From Isoetes taiwanensis (taxonomy: Eukaryota > Streptophyta > Lycopodiopsida > Isoetales > Isoetaceae): a stretch of 64,000 bases of DNA. The notes beneath the pieces were generated by a model. It was not told the origin of the DNA. It saw nothing but the letters and a program-made list of their open reading frames with translations, and ran no database searches. The stretch lies in the NCBI GenBank assembly GCA_021234155.1, contig JAJEKV010000002.1:39547841-39611840 (forward strand), read 5' to 3'. Shown in pieces: positions 22,157 through 34,367 of this stretch (position 1 is the stretch's first letter; each line of letters opens with the position of its first letter). The translations under genes were made by a program, and so were the position numbers.

Positions 22157-22232
22157 CTAGAACGAGAGAAATTAAGTAATTAGCAAATAATATATTACTC
22201 TCCCCATAAAACGATTCTGAACATACATAATT

Positions 22233-22390
22233 CAAAACGCGCCAGGCGCGCTTTGTGTTTTTCACATATCTATTTCAAACGCGCCTGGCGCGATTTGTAT
22301 AGAGCCGTATGAAAAGAAAAGCCGAGCCGAGCTTTGATTAATCTAGTGGAAAAACGTAACCCAAAAATAGAAATGCGCCAAGCGCGATTT
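22233..22390. repeat. Three family-1 palindromes in the upstream intron
   Basis: Copies lie at about 22233-22254, 22276-22297 and 22371-22390, each built on GCGCC and GGCGC with AT-rich ends. They lie just 5' (minus strand) of the exon at 21757-22156. Confidence 0.8.
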
Positions 22391-24056
22391 CTCCCATTCC
22401 AACATATTATTCTAACAGAATGCAGAATGCAGAATTCAAAATATGAAGCCAGTTAGAGCAGATATATAATAATAATAGTCCTTGTTTAGTTCAAAATTTA
22501 GTTCATTGTTTTAGTTCATTATTTAGAGCAGATAGAGGAAGAGCTAGTGAAATATAATAAGAGCAGATACAGGAGAATCAGCAGATAGATCATACAGCAG
22601 ATAGATCATACAGCAGATAGATCATAGATCATAGAGCAGATAGATCATAGATCATAGAGCAGATAGATCATAGATCATTATTTACTTCATTATTTTAGAT
22701 CATTAATTAGAACAGATAGAGGAAGACCTAGTGAAATAGAATAAGAGCAGATCATATAGGCAAGATCACAGAACCAATCCTGTGAGGAACTGCTTTATGT
22801 AAAATAACTACTTTATGTATATAACAGAAATACTAACCTATTTGTGTTCTCAGACTGAGAAATTGAGCCTTTGCCTTCTAGCCGAAACCAAAAGATCGAA
22901 AATCAAAGTTGATTTGATTCGAGAAGCCAATAGCAGATGATTTTAGCCTTAAGAAGCCGAGAAAAAGCCGAGAAGCCGAGAAGCCGAGAAGCCGAGAAGC
23001 TTTAACACAAAAAACCAAAGTTATTCAAAGTCAGAGAGATTGTAGAGAGCCGAAAACCCAAAAAAACCAAAGACATTGTATAGAGCCTACAAACCTTTGA
23101 GCCGAGAAGCAGATAGAAGTCGAGATTGATGCAGATAGAAGCCGAGAAGCAGATAGAAGTCGAGATTGCTGCAGATAGAAGCCGAGAAGCAGATAGAAGC
23201 CGAAAACCCAAAAGCAGAAACAGATAAAAACAGATAAAAGCTCGAAAGCGCTTAAAAACAGATAAAAGCTCGAAAGCTCGAAAACAGATAAAAGCTCGGA
23301 AGCAGATTGAAGCCGAGAAAGATAGATTGACGATTCCTTAGGTCATGCAGCAGATAGATTGATTCCTTAGGTCATGCAGCAGATAGATTGATGCCCAGAA
23401 AGCAGAGAAGATAGATTGAAGGTAGATTGATGATGCCGAGAAGCAGATAGAAGCCGAGAAAGCCGAAATTGGAATCAGAAGCGCCTGGAATGCCGAAATT
23501 GGAAGCAGAAGCGCTAATGTTCGAAAGTGTGAGAGAAAAGTTTGAAAAGGAAGGCTAACTTGAAATAATAACTGCTTTTAAAATTTCGTACCGCGCCATT
23601 ATAACTTCCGCGAAAATTTATTACAAGGGTTAATTGTTTTAAGGACAATTGTTTTAAGGGTTATTAAGTTTAAAAGTTATGACTTATAAGTTTTTAAAAT
23701 AGTTTTAAGTTAATAGTTAAGTTATAAGTTTAAAAGTTCATGAGTTAGACTTCTAACCTTAAAACTTTTAACCTACAATAACTTTCCAACCTTAAATTTT
23801 CTAACCTATAATAAACTTCTTAACCTTAAAACTGCAAACCTATAATAACCTTAAAAGTTGTTTCTAAGGTTATTATAGGATACAAGTTTGAAGGTTATAA
23901 GTAGAGGGTTTTATTTTTATATAATGTTGAGGAAAATAACTTGGGGAATCCCATTATATAAATAGAATGATCAAATAGAATAAGACATACGAGGCTTTCA
24001 TTTATGAACATGTTAGTTAGAGGTTATTTGGATATGCTAACTTACTATATATTTTT
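22391..24056. repeat. Low-complexity AGCAGATAG and AGAAGCCGAG repeats, no gene
   Basis: Bases 22580-22680 hold tandem AGCAGATAGATCATAG units. Bases 22960-23480 hold many AGAAGCCGAG, GCAGATAG and AAACAGATAAAAGC units. Bases 23640-23900 are AT-rich with repeated CTTAAAACTT words. The frames are not coding-like. Confidence 0.6.
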
Positions 24057-24076
24057 ATGCATTCTAGGTCAATGGC

Positions 24077-27046
24077 ATGCAAAATGCTAAAAAAAAGGCC
24101 CCCAATGATGCTAATCAAGGCAAGGAGAAATTCCCAACTAATGAACATGATGTCCAAGGAAAGGAAAATACCTCAAATGATGTTGATGATGGCAAAGAAA
24201 AGGAAAAGACTCCAAATGATGTTGATGATGGCAAAGGAAAGGAAAAGACCTCAAATGAAAAGGATGATGGCAAAGGAAAGGAAATTGTACTTTATACTCG
24301 GGTCGATTGGAAAAACAAAAAGGTCAAGATCCTGCATGCATGCAAATGAGAGGCGAGGGGAGAAGGGATTATTGTTCTAGCAGATCCTATCAATGCAGTG
24401 AATGATGAAAGATTAGGGGAGGACAGGTTAGGTGTGGCAATCTCAAAATTATATGACAATTGGAAGGAAAAGGGTTCAGGCAAACAAGAATGCCTAGCTT
24501 GTGTGAAGCAACTAGAGGTTCCAACTATTGTTGCATGGCCTAGGGACGATATTCAACCTGAGGGGAACTACACGTTTCCTTTAGATGTAGAACCATTGTC
24601 AACAATGTTCACACAGTGTAGCAAGAGGCCACTTCCAACTTTCAAACATTATCCCACCAAAAGATGCAAGTCAGATTATGATTGTTCTCCTGAAGCTATG
24701 ATGAAGGTTAGAGGAGGTGAATGTTGTTGGGCTTCTTGTGTTAGAATGTTCACAATAGAGGAGTTGGTGGGAGCTATATATCAGGAACATAAGTGTGATA
24801 GCAGGAGGAATTTCATGTACACCATATTTGGCTATGCAATCCAGGATGAAAGATCAAAGAAGAAAAGATTCCCATTGAATGGAAAGTGGATATGTTCAAA
24901 AGCATGGATGGCTATACATGGAATTCCAACCTCTTCTTGGCACAACTGGCAAAAGAGACATGAAAATGGTAGTAAAATTGCATTGCATGGGAACACTGGC
25001 CTGGTAAGGCCTACCTCAAGAACTATAGCTGCAAAGGAAATATTTGAAAGATATGTGGATTTCAATGCAGAAAACATGCCACATAAGAGTAAGAAGGATG
25101 AACAGGGTAGAGTTATTGTTGAAAAGAGATTGCCATCCCATTGTACCCAGAAGAGCATATTAGAGGAAATAAATGCATTGCTTCGGGAACTTGGAGTGGC
25201 CTCTATATCCCAGCCCAGTTTTAGTAGGCTATGGAATAAGCATTTCAAGCATGTGACCATAGCAACTTCAAACAACTTTGCCAAGTGCAATTTATGTGCT
25301 AAGCTGAAGGAGACACTAGATAAGACTGTGCAACCAAGTCTAAGGGCAAAGATAAGGGAACATATGAAGGACCATATGACAGATCAACTATCATGTAGAT
25401 CAACTTATTGGATGTGGAGGACCTTATCTGCAATGGAACCTAATAACTATCTATGTATTATACATGATAAAATGGACCAACAGACTTGTCTTCCACAATT
25501 CAAGTACATTCCTAAGTCATGTGGAAGATCATACCCTTTGCAGATTTCAATGATCGGGGCAATATTGCATGGGCAGCCTCCGCACCTATTATGGCCATTT
25601 CAGGTTTAGAGTTGTGGAGTGATGGTCCAGATTTTCACATTGGGAGTATCATGAGGTGTTTAAGAAACTATGAGAAGGGTTACAATGGTCACCTACAGGA
25701 TCCTACAGCTAGCCAGGCACTACATAGTGCATTGTTGGATGGAACCCCTAATAGTATTGAAAAGTTTAGCAAGGCAAGATTTAGGAGGAATGGACCTAAT
25801 GAACATGTTGGAGCTTCAACATCTCGTGCTAAACCTCGAGATCTGCCCGAAAAGCTCCTCTTGCAACTAGATAATTGTGCTTGGTCAAAATAAGAACAGT
25901 GGATGTTTTCTTTCCTATCCTACTTAACAACGTTGTGGGTATTTTTGAAAGAGTCAATTTGGGGTTCCTAATGCCGGACATACTCATGAGGATGTGGATG
26001 CATTGTTTGGAAAATTTAGTCATGTATTGAGAGACAGACAGACAGCTACCAACTTTCCCGTGCTATTGGAAATATTTCATGGATGTACAAATCCATCTCC
26101 TATAGGATCTATCATAGAAGAAGTGCCTGATTGGAAGAGTTTTGTGGATGGTTATGCTCTCAACATGGAAGGTCATTCTAGACCTCTTCAATTCACTTTT
26201 TGGGTGAGAGAAGGGATTCCAATCATGCAATGGAAAATGAGACCTTCAAAGAAGAAGTGGAGAGGTGGGGCGAAATTTGGCGCAGGGATGCAAATGGCAA
26301 GCCTATGATACCTCCCCGTCAACCAAAAGCTCTAAAACCAACCGAAGAAGTCAAGCAATTGGGATTGACTAAGGATGGCATCAATGACTACATCAAGCAT
26401 TGGCAAAGTAATTCAGATGACACTAATCGTGCATTGATAGATTATTAGAAGAAGGTGATCAACTTGTTGGATGAGGTAGACACATCCTCAGAAGAGCTGA
26501 AAGAAGGGTGGTTCCCTAAAAGTAAGTGGAAAACATTAGTCGGGTCGATTTAAGATGATGGTACCATTAGTAGCATTGTGAAGGCATATGCTCCTCCTCA
26601 ATCTGATAAACACTATGTTGGTCCTAAGAAGGATAGGCCAAAATATCTAGGCATGGATTCTTATGAACCTTCTACTGACGTGGAGTGCCACCAATTTGTA
26701 GTAGTAAAACCAAAGCAGATCTAGAGACCTATCCAAAGGTGGTTGGGATGGACTATCTCGGATATTTGCAAAGAAGAAGGTGATGTTAACTTCAATAAGG
26801 TGCGATGGAATGGTGGTGTCCAAAGACATCAGGTTGAGTAATGTCACCGATAAAGAAAGATATTCAGATTGTTGGACAAAGAGGTGGAGGAGAAATCCTA
26901 GTGATCCTGATCTTTGGCTAGACATTGAAACTGTATTGTACTCGTGGACTCCAAAAACTATTCCTAGTAAAACAGCGAGAGTTACAATACCTCAGGATGT
27001 AAGGAATAAGGTTCTCATATCCTTGGGGATGTTGGTGGAAAAATGA
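24077..27046 (+). pseudogene. Transposase-like gene with GHTHEDVD motif, copy 1
   Basis: The frame opens at 24077 with tandem NDVDDGKGKEKT-type repeats, is cut by TGA at 24347-24349, and resumes in the same frame to 25609. Visible blocks: a Cys-rich segment (GGECCWASCVRMF), CSKAWMAIHGIPTSSW, AIALHGNTG-like KIALHGNTGLVRP, NFAKCNLCAKLKETL, IIHDKMDQQTCLPQF, LLLQLDNCA and MPGHTHEDVDALFGKFSHVL (about 25970-26020). The order CC..C, HGN, CxxC, D, LDN-C, GHTH-x-D-x-D fits a transposase-like family common in seed-free plants (I believe the DUF7869 type; name from memory). Frameshifts near 25560, 25900 and 26200 and several later stops make it a pseudogene. No terminal inverted repeats were found. Confidence 0.6.
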
Positions 27047-27864
27047 TAAACAGTTACTATGTATCAATCACTTTTAATAAAAGTTGTGTTGAACTTGAGT
27101 TTCATGATATATGAATTTGTAATTTGAAGTTAAGGTGTGAATTTATATTCCCGTGTATGATTATATGTTAACGTCTATTCTAGTCTAAGGGCAACAAAGA
27201 TACTAAAAAGTGAATTTAACAAAGTTACTAAAAAAGTGCAATATAAAATTTATCCCAAAATTAAGACATAATCCCAATTTAATTGAATGATGGTTGAATG
27301 CATGTCAATAACATGCTCAAGGCTTTTTGGAAGTAGGCAAAGGATTTAAACAAATCATCTCTAAGCAAGCAAAAAGAATTCCTTGCAAATTAGATTACTA
27401 ACTGTGGCTCTTGTCTGCTGGATAGAAGCTCCTAGAAGCTTCAGATTTGTACTTGAAAAAGCTCCCAGCAACTTCAAATCGAACCAGTCTGAGAAAAACT
27501 CAGAAAGGCCAGCACGGCCAGCACGGCCGGATACTGGATTTGCTGATCCGACCTCGGGCAATCCCATAGGGCCAAAATCGGCCATATTTGAATGTGATTG
27601 ATGCATGTCGGCATCCACGGAATGCAAGCCACGAAATTTGCCTTCAAAAAATTTTTTGGCACTTCTTTTGGGAATATTCTTTAGGCCACGCTTAGGATAT
27701 CCTATGAGCCATATTTGCCAAAAGCAAGATAAAAAATTATGACAAACTTTCTGATGCGCAAAACTGGCAGAAAACTAGCATGTACCCAGACGTCTCAACT
27801 GTATACGACAGAGGATATGCCTAGAAAACTTAGATCTCATGGGGAAATGTATTCAGCCAAATCT
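27047..27864. other. No recognisable gene
   Basis: AT-rich flank, then a region with short frames (27361-27662) that have no family resemblance. Confidence 0.4.
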
Positions 27865-28255
27865 GGTCGCCATTGCCTTGCATTTTTTGTAGCCGGGATG
27901 GTTCACCTAATGGCGAGGCAACCTTTCTCCCGTAGGATTAGTACTAAATCCACCAGTAAAAAAATGTGGTTCTGGCTTACCATGGGAGGTTCATTTTTTA
28001 TGACCATGCCATGTCCAGAAATGAGTGTTTTATTATTATCCCCATAGGTATTCATAAAGACGCATATATATTGAGGATAATTCGTGAAACTGCATGAGGA
28101 CGTCATCACCTTACATTTTTGCCCGGGATGGTTCACCTAATGGCGAGGCAACCTTGTTTCCCGTAGGATTAGTGCAAAATCCACCAGCAAAAAATGTGGT
28201 TTTGACTTACCATGGGGGGTTCACTATTTCATGACCATGCCATGCCCGTAATGCA
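27865..28255. repeat. Two tandem copies of a ~150-bp unit
   Basis: Bases 27865-28030 and 28102-28255 share CGGGATGGTTCACCTAATGG, CGAGGCAACCTT, CGTAGGATTAGT and GACCATGCCATG in the same order, a direct duplication with a period of about 230 bases. Confidence 0.75.
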
Positions 28256-28287
28256 AGATATAACAAAGTTGTTTTTACCCCAAAGAA

Positions 28288-28406
<119 letters not shown>

Positions 28407-28854
28407 CCCACCACCAACCCACAGCAACACACAAACCCAATGGGTATATGGGAGTACGCTGAGCACCACTCCCTAAACGGGTTTGTGTGTGCCAGCTGCT
28501 CCACAAAATCCAGAATGAGGTGCATGCAAAGAACCATTTTGCATGAACACTTAAAGATACCTAGTTGCATGTAACAATGCCATAAAGAATAAAGAATGCC
28601 AGGTTAAACTCATACCTGTTTGTTCATGACAAATCAGATGTCTTCTTAGCATATTAGGATTACATTTGGCCTCGGGGAATTCATTAGTCTGCAACATGTT
28701 TATAATGACGCGCAAGAGCCTATCTTTCTTGAAGCCATTTTTATAGAAAGCATCAATAATGCACGCTATTTCTTTTAGACACAACTCCATATCATTGCAA
28801 TAATATAGCAAAGGAGAAACTTGAGACAGAATCACTTTATATCACTTTATAACC

Positions 28855-28915
28855 CGTTGGGTTCCCGTGGACGTAAAAATTCATCTTATCTTATCTTATC
28901 TTATCTTATTAATAG
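28855..28915 (+). mobile_element. Non-LTR element 3' end with TTATC tail
   Basis: CCCGTTGGGTTCCCGTGGACG is followed by an (ATCTT)n tail at about 28886-28910. This is the same terminal signature as at 11291 and 40912 but on the plus strand. The body to the left (28551-28835) is not recognisable. Confidence 0.5.
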
Positions 28916-29097
28916 ATCTATTGGAAGCCAGACAAATATATTGTGCATATCTGAAATGGAGAGATCTTCGCTTGTCGAATTTGGATAGTAGAAAAAGACC
29001 GGTAGCCTGGTCCTTGATCTGTATGCTTAGACTTAAAAAGTGTGCTTTGGTACAATATGATTCGTCTTCGCGACGTATCACGTCCTCCATTTCCTGT

Positions 29098-30480
29098 ATG
29101 CTAAATGTTCCCCATCTTGATAATTTTCAATTCCATTCTTAGCATGGATGTAATTTTAAGTTTCGTGAGCAATGTCTGGGTACCTTTCTTGTCCCTTACT
29201 CCTGGAATCTCTCCGTGGTGGTTCAAGTATTTCGCTACCTTCTCTAGCGGCCCTCTGTCTAGTGACCACATTTACTTCTACTGGATCAATTTTATCTTCC
29301 AAGATGATCATCCCTGTTTCCCTACTCTCTTTAGACGAATCATCCTTAGGTTTTACCACTGTATTTTTCATGGTTTTAGATCTACACTCTCTTGACTAAT
29401 ACCCTTTCTCCCCACACTTCCAACACTCGATCTCTTTAGTATTTCTTCTTGTTGAAGCTTCAGTAGACACCGCAAAGATGGAAGTGCTTGGTTTTACTCT
29501 GGTTTTGTTATTAAAATAACATTCTTTAATGCCATGTTATTTCTCTCACAAATATAACACCATGTTGTTGGCAAAAAAACTCTACGTTCATTAGTGTAAT
29601 GGCCTGGCATTCTTTTAGGTTCGCTCATATTTTTTTTTAAAAAAATCCTCTTCTAAGTTGTGTTGCAACTTGTGTTGCAAATCCCGTACACCTTTAATTT
29701 CTTGATTTATTTTCTTCTGTACAAGAGATTCCAAATCGGGTTTGATATATCTCTTCATGCCAAAAATTGAGCTTATTTGTTGCAGCTCTTTTGACTGCTT
29801 GGTTTTCTTAGACTTCCATCACATCCTTCTATATAGTATAGCTTTTTGATCTGCTGCATTAGTACATCCAACTCAAGTTGCGAGGTTGAGCGGGCATTAC
29901 TCTTAAGCCTACTCCAGAAAAGCTTTGGTTTTTGTACCATCATATCTATCAGCTCCTTTTGCTTAGCTGCCATGTATTTCCTCTTTTTCCTCCTTACCAT
30001 CTCCATATAATCTTTTTTCTTTCGCATTTTATCACACGATGTAGCTTCTTTATAATGCAAGCGCGCCCTCTTGCATTCATCATCAAACCATCTATTACAT
30101 GGTAGCCCCTGGGCTCTTCTGAAAGAGCTCAAGCATCCAGTTACACTCTCTAGCAAGAGATTTCTAAGTTTAAGATCAATCTTGTCGGCCTTCTCTAGCC
30201 ATAAAGTATGTCCTGCTTTATGTTCACAAAGCTCTAAGTATTATTAAAGGATGCGAGAACTGTTCTTACCATTCACCATTTGTTTTGGTTGGGATGGTAT
30301 ATTCAAGTGGAAAATAAGTGGCATATGGTCTGAATCTGGGCAGTCTCCAATGAAGGATGGTATCAATCAAATGTTCTCTTGCAATGAGATATCTTTCCTG
30401 TGGACCCAATTGAGGTGTATATCTAGGTGTCTCATTGTAAATACCAAAGCCCAATCCTCCACACATTGTGCGTGTGTGTG
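29098..30480 (-). mobile_element. Dispersed repeat, copy 2: LINE endonuclease end plus CCHC region
   Basis: Near-copy of 8285-9720. The minus-strand frame 29773-30156 is longer than in copy 1 and reads CNRWFDDECKRARLHYKEAT, then the Lys-rich linker MVRRKKRKYMAAKQKELIDM. The tandem CCHC region follows, but a one-base deletion (ATGCCATGTTATTT against ATGCCATGGTTATTT) breaks the first knuckle, and the second has the same Tyr and stop as copy 1. Shared lesions show they arose before the two copies separated. Confidence 0.7.
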
Positions 30481-30500
30481 TGTGGCGTAGGCAGAGGGTG

Positions 30501-30558
<58 letters not shown>

Positions 30559-30610
30559 AGAGGGGGGGGGGGGGAGGGGAGGGGGGGAGGGGGGGGGAGG
30601 GGGAGGCGCT
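30470..30610. repeat. GT, GA and poly-G microsatellite
   Basis: A GT run at 30470-30484, (GA)n at 30504-30555 and G-rich runs with up to a dozen consecutive G at 30560-30605. The G-rich part could form a G-quadruplex. Confidence 0.9.
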
Positions 30611-31052
30611 GGCCACATGCTGACTTAGAGATGACGAGAGAGAATACGAGAGAATACGAGAGATGAGAGATGGGGGAGAGATGGGAGAGATGGGTGAGAG
30701 TGGGAAAACCCAACTCTCACCTCGATAGATGATTCGTCCCTAATAGCCGTTAGGGGCATTTTCATTGCCCACTAACCAAACAATTAGCCTTAATTTTTGC
30801 TGCCTGAAAAAACTGCCCGAAATGTTTCCCACACCGAAAACCAGGGGCGCCATTTCCCATGCTTCTTGATCTTCAAGGCCGCCTAATTCTTGCTCCAAGT
30901 ATCCAATTCCTCGAAGCAAGCCGATTACGATCCAGGTATTCATCAGATCACGCAGGCATTTGCATTATGTTTTTTGTGCATTCGTTCATCAAGTTCTGAT
31001 CGTCAATTTCGTTTTATCTCGTCCTTATTCCCAATCAATTATTTGGATTCAG

Positions 31053-31404
31053 ATGTCTAAGGCCTCTCGATCTGCTTTGCCAACAACCAGCAAGCCTTTC
31101 GTGCCTCCTCGGGTTGAAAAAATGGCACCAAGAAGGACCCGGAAGATAGGCCAGATCTCCATGGATGTGCAATTGGAGACTAATTCTGAGCCAATTCCCT
31201 CTTCAAGACATTCAAAAGAAAAGAGATCCAAGCGTGTATTCAGCGAAATTCAGGCATCCTCTGATATTGTGAGTGAATCTTTAGAAACCGATTCTGCTTT
31301 GGCTATTGTTGTGCATGAGAAGGAAAATTCGAAAGTGATAGACATAAAGAATAGGAAGTCCCCTGTGCAATGGACAGATCACGGTGTCTCCACATTCAAG
31401 CAAG
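31053..31404 (+). CDS. PIF/Harbinger ORF1, probable first exon
   Basis: ATG at 31053 starts MSKASRSALPTTSKPFVPP, a basic Ser/Lys-rich segment ending KSPVQWTDHGVSTFKQ, after which GTTTCA could be a donor at 31405. QWTDH..STF resembles the first helix of the Myb/SANT-like domain of Harbinger ORF1 proteins (usually WT-x-E/D-x-x-x-x-F). The remainder of that domain would be in 32944-33837. I could not find an acceptor that keeps the frame, so the junction is uncertain. Confidence 0.4.
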
Positions 31405-32943
31405 GTTTCATTAATTAGATAAAATAGCGGGATTTTGAGAATTTTGAATAGAGCCCTCCGGGTCCACCATAAGCAAAAAGTGCTTCGCTTTAATTTAAAA
31501 TCTTGTCCCGCCCAACATGGGCGGGAATAGAGAATTAGGTGCATAATATCCAATTTCATTTAAATTTGAGTGCGGGTAGCGACCATGAGTGGTCGCGAGC
31601 GACCATGCCGACTTCCTCTTCTTCCGGATTTTCTCTTCCGTTTCCTTGCAGGATCTCATAGCAGGATCTCATCGCACTAGCCAAGGATCTCATCGCCATA
31701 CTTGCAGGATCTATGGCCGGACTTGCAGGATCTCATCGCCATAGCCAAGGATTTCTTACAGGGCTTCCGGATCTCCAAAGTTTTTTGCAGCAGCCATAGC
31801 CAGGGCTTTTATTACAGGGTTTCGAATCTCAAAATTTCTGCAGCGGCCATAAAAGAAAGGTAAGATCTTAGGGCTTTTGTTACAGAACTTCCGATCTCCA
31901 AGTTTTATGTAGCGGCCATAGCGAGGGCTCAGGTTATAGGGCTTCTGGATCTCAATGCTGATATCTATCCTTGTTTTCTTGTTTCTACATTTACTGAGGC
32001 AAATCGGTTGCCTTTGCGCATGCAGAACAGAACTCTCAAATCTGTGATAAAGGAGCCTTCAAATACCCAGGTCTGCTATTCGCTTGCCACTCCATGGGTT
32101 AATCACAACAGCTCTGTAATCTCAATAAAATTTCTATAGCCAAGGTATTCCACAGACCAGAGAAATAGCAAAGATTATCCCTTCTTTAGTCTCCAGTTCT
32201 GTAAAATCATTCTGCTTAGCATTTGGGCTGTTAGTCGCTTAAAATCATTCTGTAAAATCATTCTGCCAAGCATTTGGGCTGGACTTGTTTCTGTACTGCA
32301 TATCTAGCTATTATACACCTACACCGATGTATGGACTAGAGAAGATTAAGGCGTTCTATAGCAAAATATCAGAGAAACATCAGAGAAACAGGAGGTTTTC
32401 TCACTCAATTACCGGTAAGTTCTGATAATTCATTTGTCTTTTCGCTATGTAGATGATTCTTACCATCTGATTGCAAGCTTACCATCCGTACAGAATCAAG
32501 CAAGCTGTAATTTATGGAAGGTTAATGGTCCATGAAATCGCCATGGCGATTTGGATGAACACCAGGGGGACACAGCTATATTCTTGCTCAAGCAAATCGC
32601 GGCCGCGATTGTTTCGAGCCGAAAAAAAATTGTTATTTAATGTTTTTTTCAATATTGGATAAACAAAATCGCATTTAAGATGTATAAAATAAAATTGTTA
32701 TATTGTCTTTGGGTGTCTAATATGCACCCATTTCTTGTTCTAAAAGATCGCAACGGCGATCTTTTCAAGCCCATCATGTGCAATATCTACGTCAATTACA
32801 ATACCATATATTATAAAATTACCTTTAAAATTAAATATATTGGTCTTCCATGTGCAAAATGATCGCGACGTGATTTGACCAATCTTTTTTGCCTGTTTCT
32901 GAGTCACCAATGAGGTCCTCGTGAAGCTATTTCTGCGATTTAT
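31405..32943 (+). repeat. Probable ORF1 intron with five diverse palindromes (family 3)
   Basis: Palindromes at 31507-31525 (CCCGCCC/GGGCGGG), 31579-31596 (GCGACCA/TGGTCGC), 32535-32552 (AAATCGCCATGGCGATTT), 32595-32610 (AATCGCGGCCGCGATT) and 32742-32765 (AAAAGATCGC/GCGATCTTTT), and a degenerate one near 32860. The last three share an ATCGC/GCGAT core. No coding sequence seen. Confidence 0.7.
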
Positions 32944-33837
32944 ATGGCCACTGCGACCTATTTCAAGCTAAACGAGAATTCCAAATTTCTCAAACTAATG
33001 AATTCTTGCTTATTCCTCAATCTCCTGAACGAGATGAAATTGTTAACCGGAGGCACCCTCAACCTCTCCAACACACAATGGAGGGAAATTATGATGAAAT
33101 TGCAGCCCTTTGTTGGGGGTTTAGTGGAGCTGAGACAACTCAAGAACAAATGGGATAAGCTGCAAGCTAAATTTAAGGATGAGAAGGAGGCTTGTAGCCA
33201 TATAGGTTCTGAACCATCAACTTGGCAGTGGTATGACAGAATGGAAGAAGTTAAATATGGTGTTACCTCTGATAATCCAATAGCAGGTGCTGGTGATGAT
33301 GGTGAATTTGGCAATGAAGCTTTCGAGGCTGCAGACTTGCATACTAATTACTCAGAATCTTTCATGAATGACAGTTACTTTGAAACTGTTGGAACAGATG
33401 CAGCATTTGAAGACCACTTTGCTGATCCACCCAATTCAAACAATGATGTGAACGCGGGAAATCCAAGCAGTCCAGTGATGCCAGAAATTCCAATCAATAG
33501 GACACCAACAGGAAACCAGACGAATTCTTCAAGTCCTAGATCAGCTGCATGTAATCAGCCTGGAGTTTGTGGTAAACCTACAAGTAGAAAGAAGTCCAAG
33601 TTGCAAATAGATGAGGACATTGCATTGGGAATATCACAAATGGCAAGCACATTTGGGGACACTGAGGTGAAGAAATTAGATTTCCTCAAAGAAGAAAGTG
33701 CAAGAAAAATTGAGTTGGTCAGGGAATTGGAAACAATAAGGTCTGCAAACAGTCTGAAAATTGCAGAGTCCATGGCTGCAATGACTCAAGAGACATTGCT
33801 CGAAATTGCCAAACTTGCTGCCAACAAGAAGGACTAA
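32944..33837 (+). CDS. PIF/Harbinger ORF1, Myb/SANT-like protein
   Basis: An intact frame of 297 residues. The N-terminal part contains TQWREIMMKLQPFVGG..ELRQLKNKWDKLQAKF, the later helices of a Myb_DNA-bind_3-type trihelix domain. An acidic, Asn/Ser-rich middle follows, then a basic RKKSK patch and a C-terminal helix (MAAMTQETLLEIAKLAANKKD). PIF/Harbinger elements encode such a DNA-binding ORF1 protein, which helps the transposase enter the nucleus and bind the element ends. The convergent transposase at 35047-36391 supports this. Residues before about 30 may be intron read-through. Confidence 0.65.
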   Translation: MATATYFKLNENSKFLKLMNSCLFLNLLNEMKLLTGGTLNLSNTQWREIMMKLQPFVGGLVELRQLKNKWDKLQAKFKDEKEACSHIGSEPSTWQWYDRMEEVKYGVTSDNPIAGAGDDGEFGNEAFEAADLHTNYSESFMNDSYFETVGTDAAFEDHFADPPNSNNDVNAGNPSSPVMPEIPINRTPTGNQTNSSSPRSAACNQPGVCGKPTSRKKSKLQIDEDIALGISQMASTFGDTEVKKLDFLKEESARKIELVRELETIRSANSLKIAESMAAMTQETLLEIAKLAANKKD

Positions 33838-33956
33838 AGGTTCGTTTTCAGTTATTTGCTTTTTAGAAATTCTTTTTTGGAACTGTCTCAAAGCCCACCA
33901 GTATTCTTAAATATTAAAGAATTTGTACAGCCCTGTTTTTTAGTATTAAATATTGC

Positions 33957-34367
33957 TTGCTAGTCACGATCATCCAATTTCGTAAAGGCTACTTAAGCTT
34001 CTTCCAATTCTTGCATGCAAGCCAATTCGAAGACATGGAGAGAGTCGTGGGCGAAAAGCCAACGCTCAAAGCTAGTTCGAGCTCTTCGAGCTCGAAGTTC
34101 TTCGAGTCTTCGCCTTATCGAACTCCGCCAACAACTTCTTCCTCTTCCAGTGAAATACCCTATTATTCTGATCATGATTCTTGGCCCACTTCCAGTGAGG
34201 AGGTTCTTCCCGACAGCAGTGGGGATTCTAGGCAGTTCAGTGACATGCCTATCAGTTTGGAGAATGTGTTTCAAGAGAACCATGTTTCTGCTGAGGAGTC
34301 TTCGGCCGAAGAACAAGTTCAAGAAAGTCAGTTCTCCTCCCCTTCATCCAATTCGCAAAACCCGTAA
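33957..34367 (+). CDS. Ser-rich ORF inside the Harbinger element
   Basis: An open frame, with MERVVGEKPTLKASSSSSSS as a likely internal start near 34035, gives a Ser/Glu-rich product ending SSPSSNSQNP. Composition is biased but not microsatellite-derived. It lies downstream of ORF1 and is convergent to the transposase. It may be a real exon or chance; no family is recognised. Confidence 0.25.
   Translation: MLVTIIQFRKGYLSFFQFLHASQFEDMERVVGEKPTLKASSSSSSSKFFESSPYRTPPTTSSSSSEIPYYSDHDSWPTSSEEVLPDSSGDSRQFSDMPISLENVFQENHVSAEESSAEEQVQESQFSSPSSNSQNP

Noticed and set aside
30266-30713. Ser/Leu/Pro-rich and Arg-Glu frames
   Set aside because: They arise from GA and poly-G runs.
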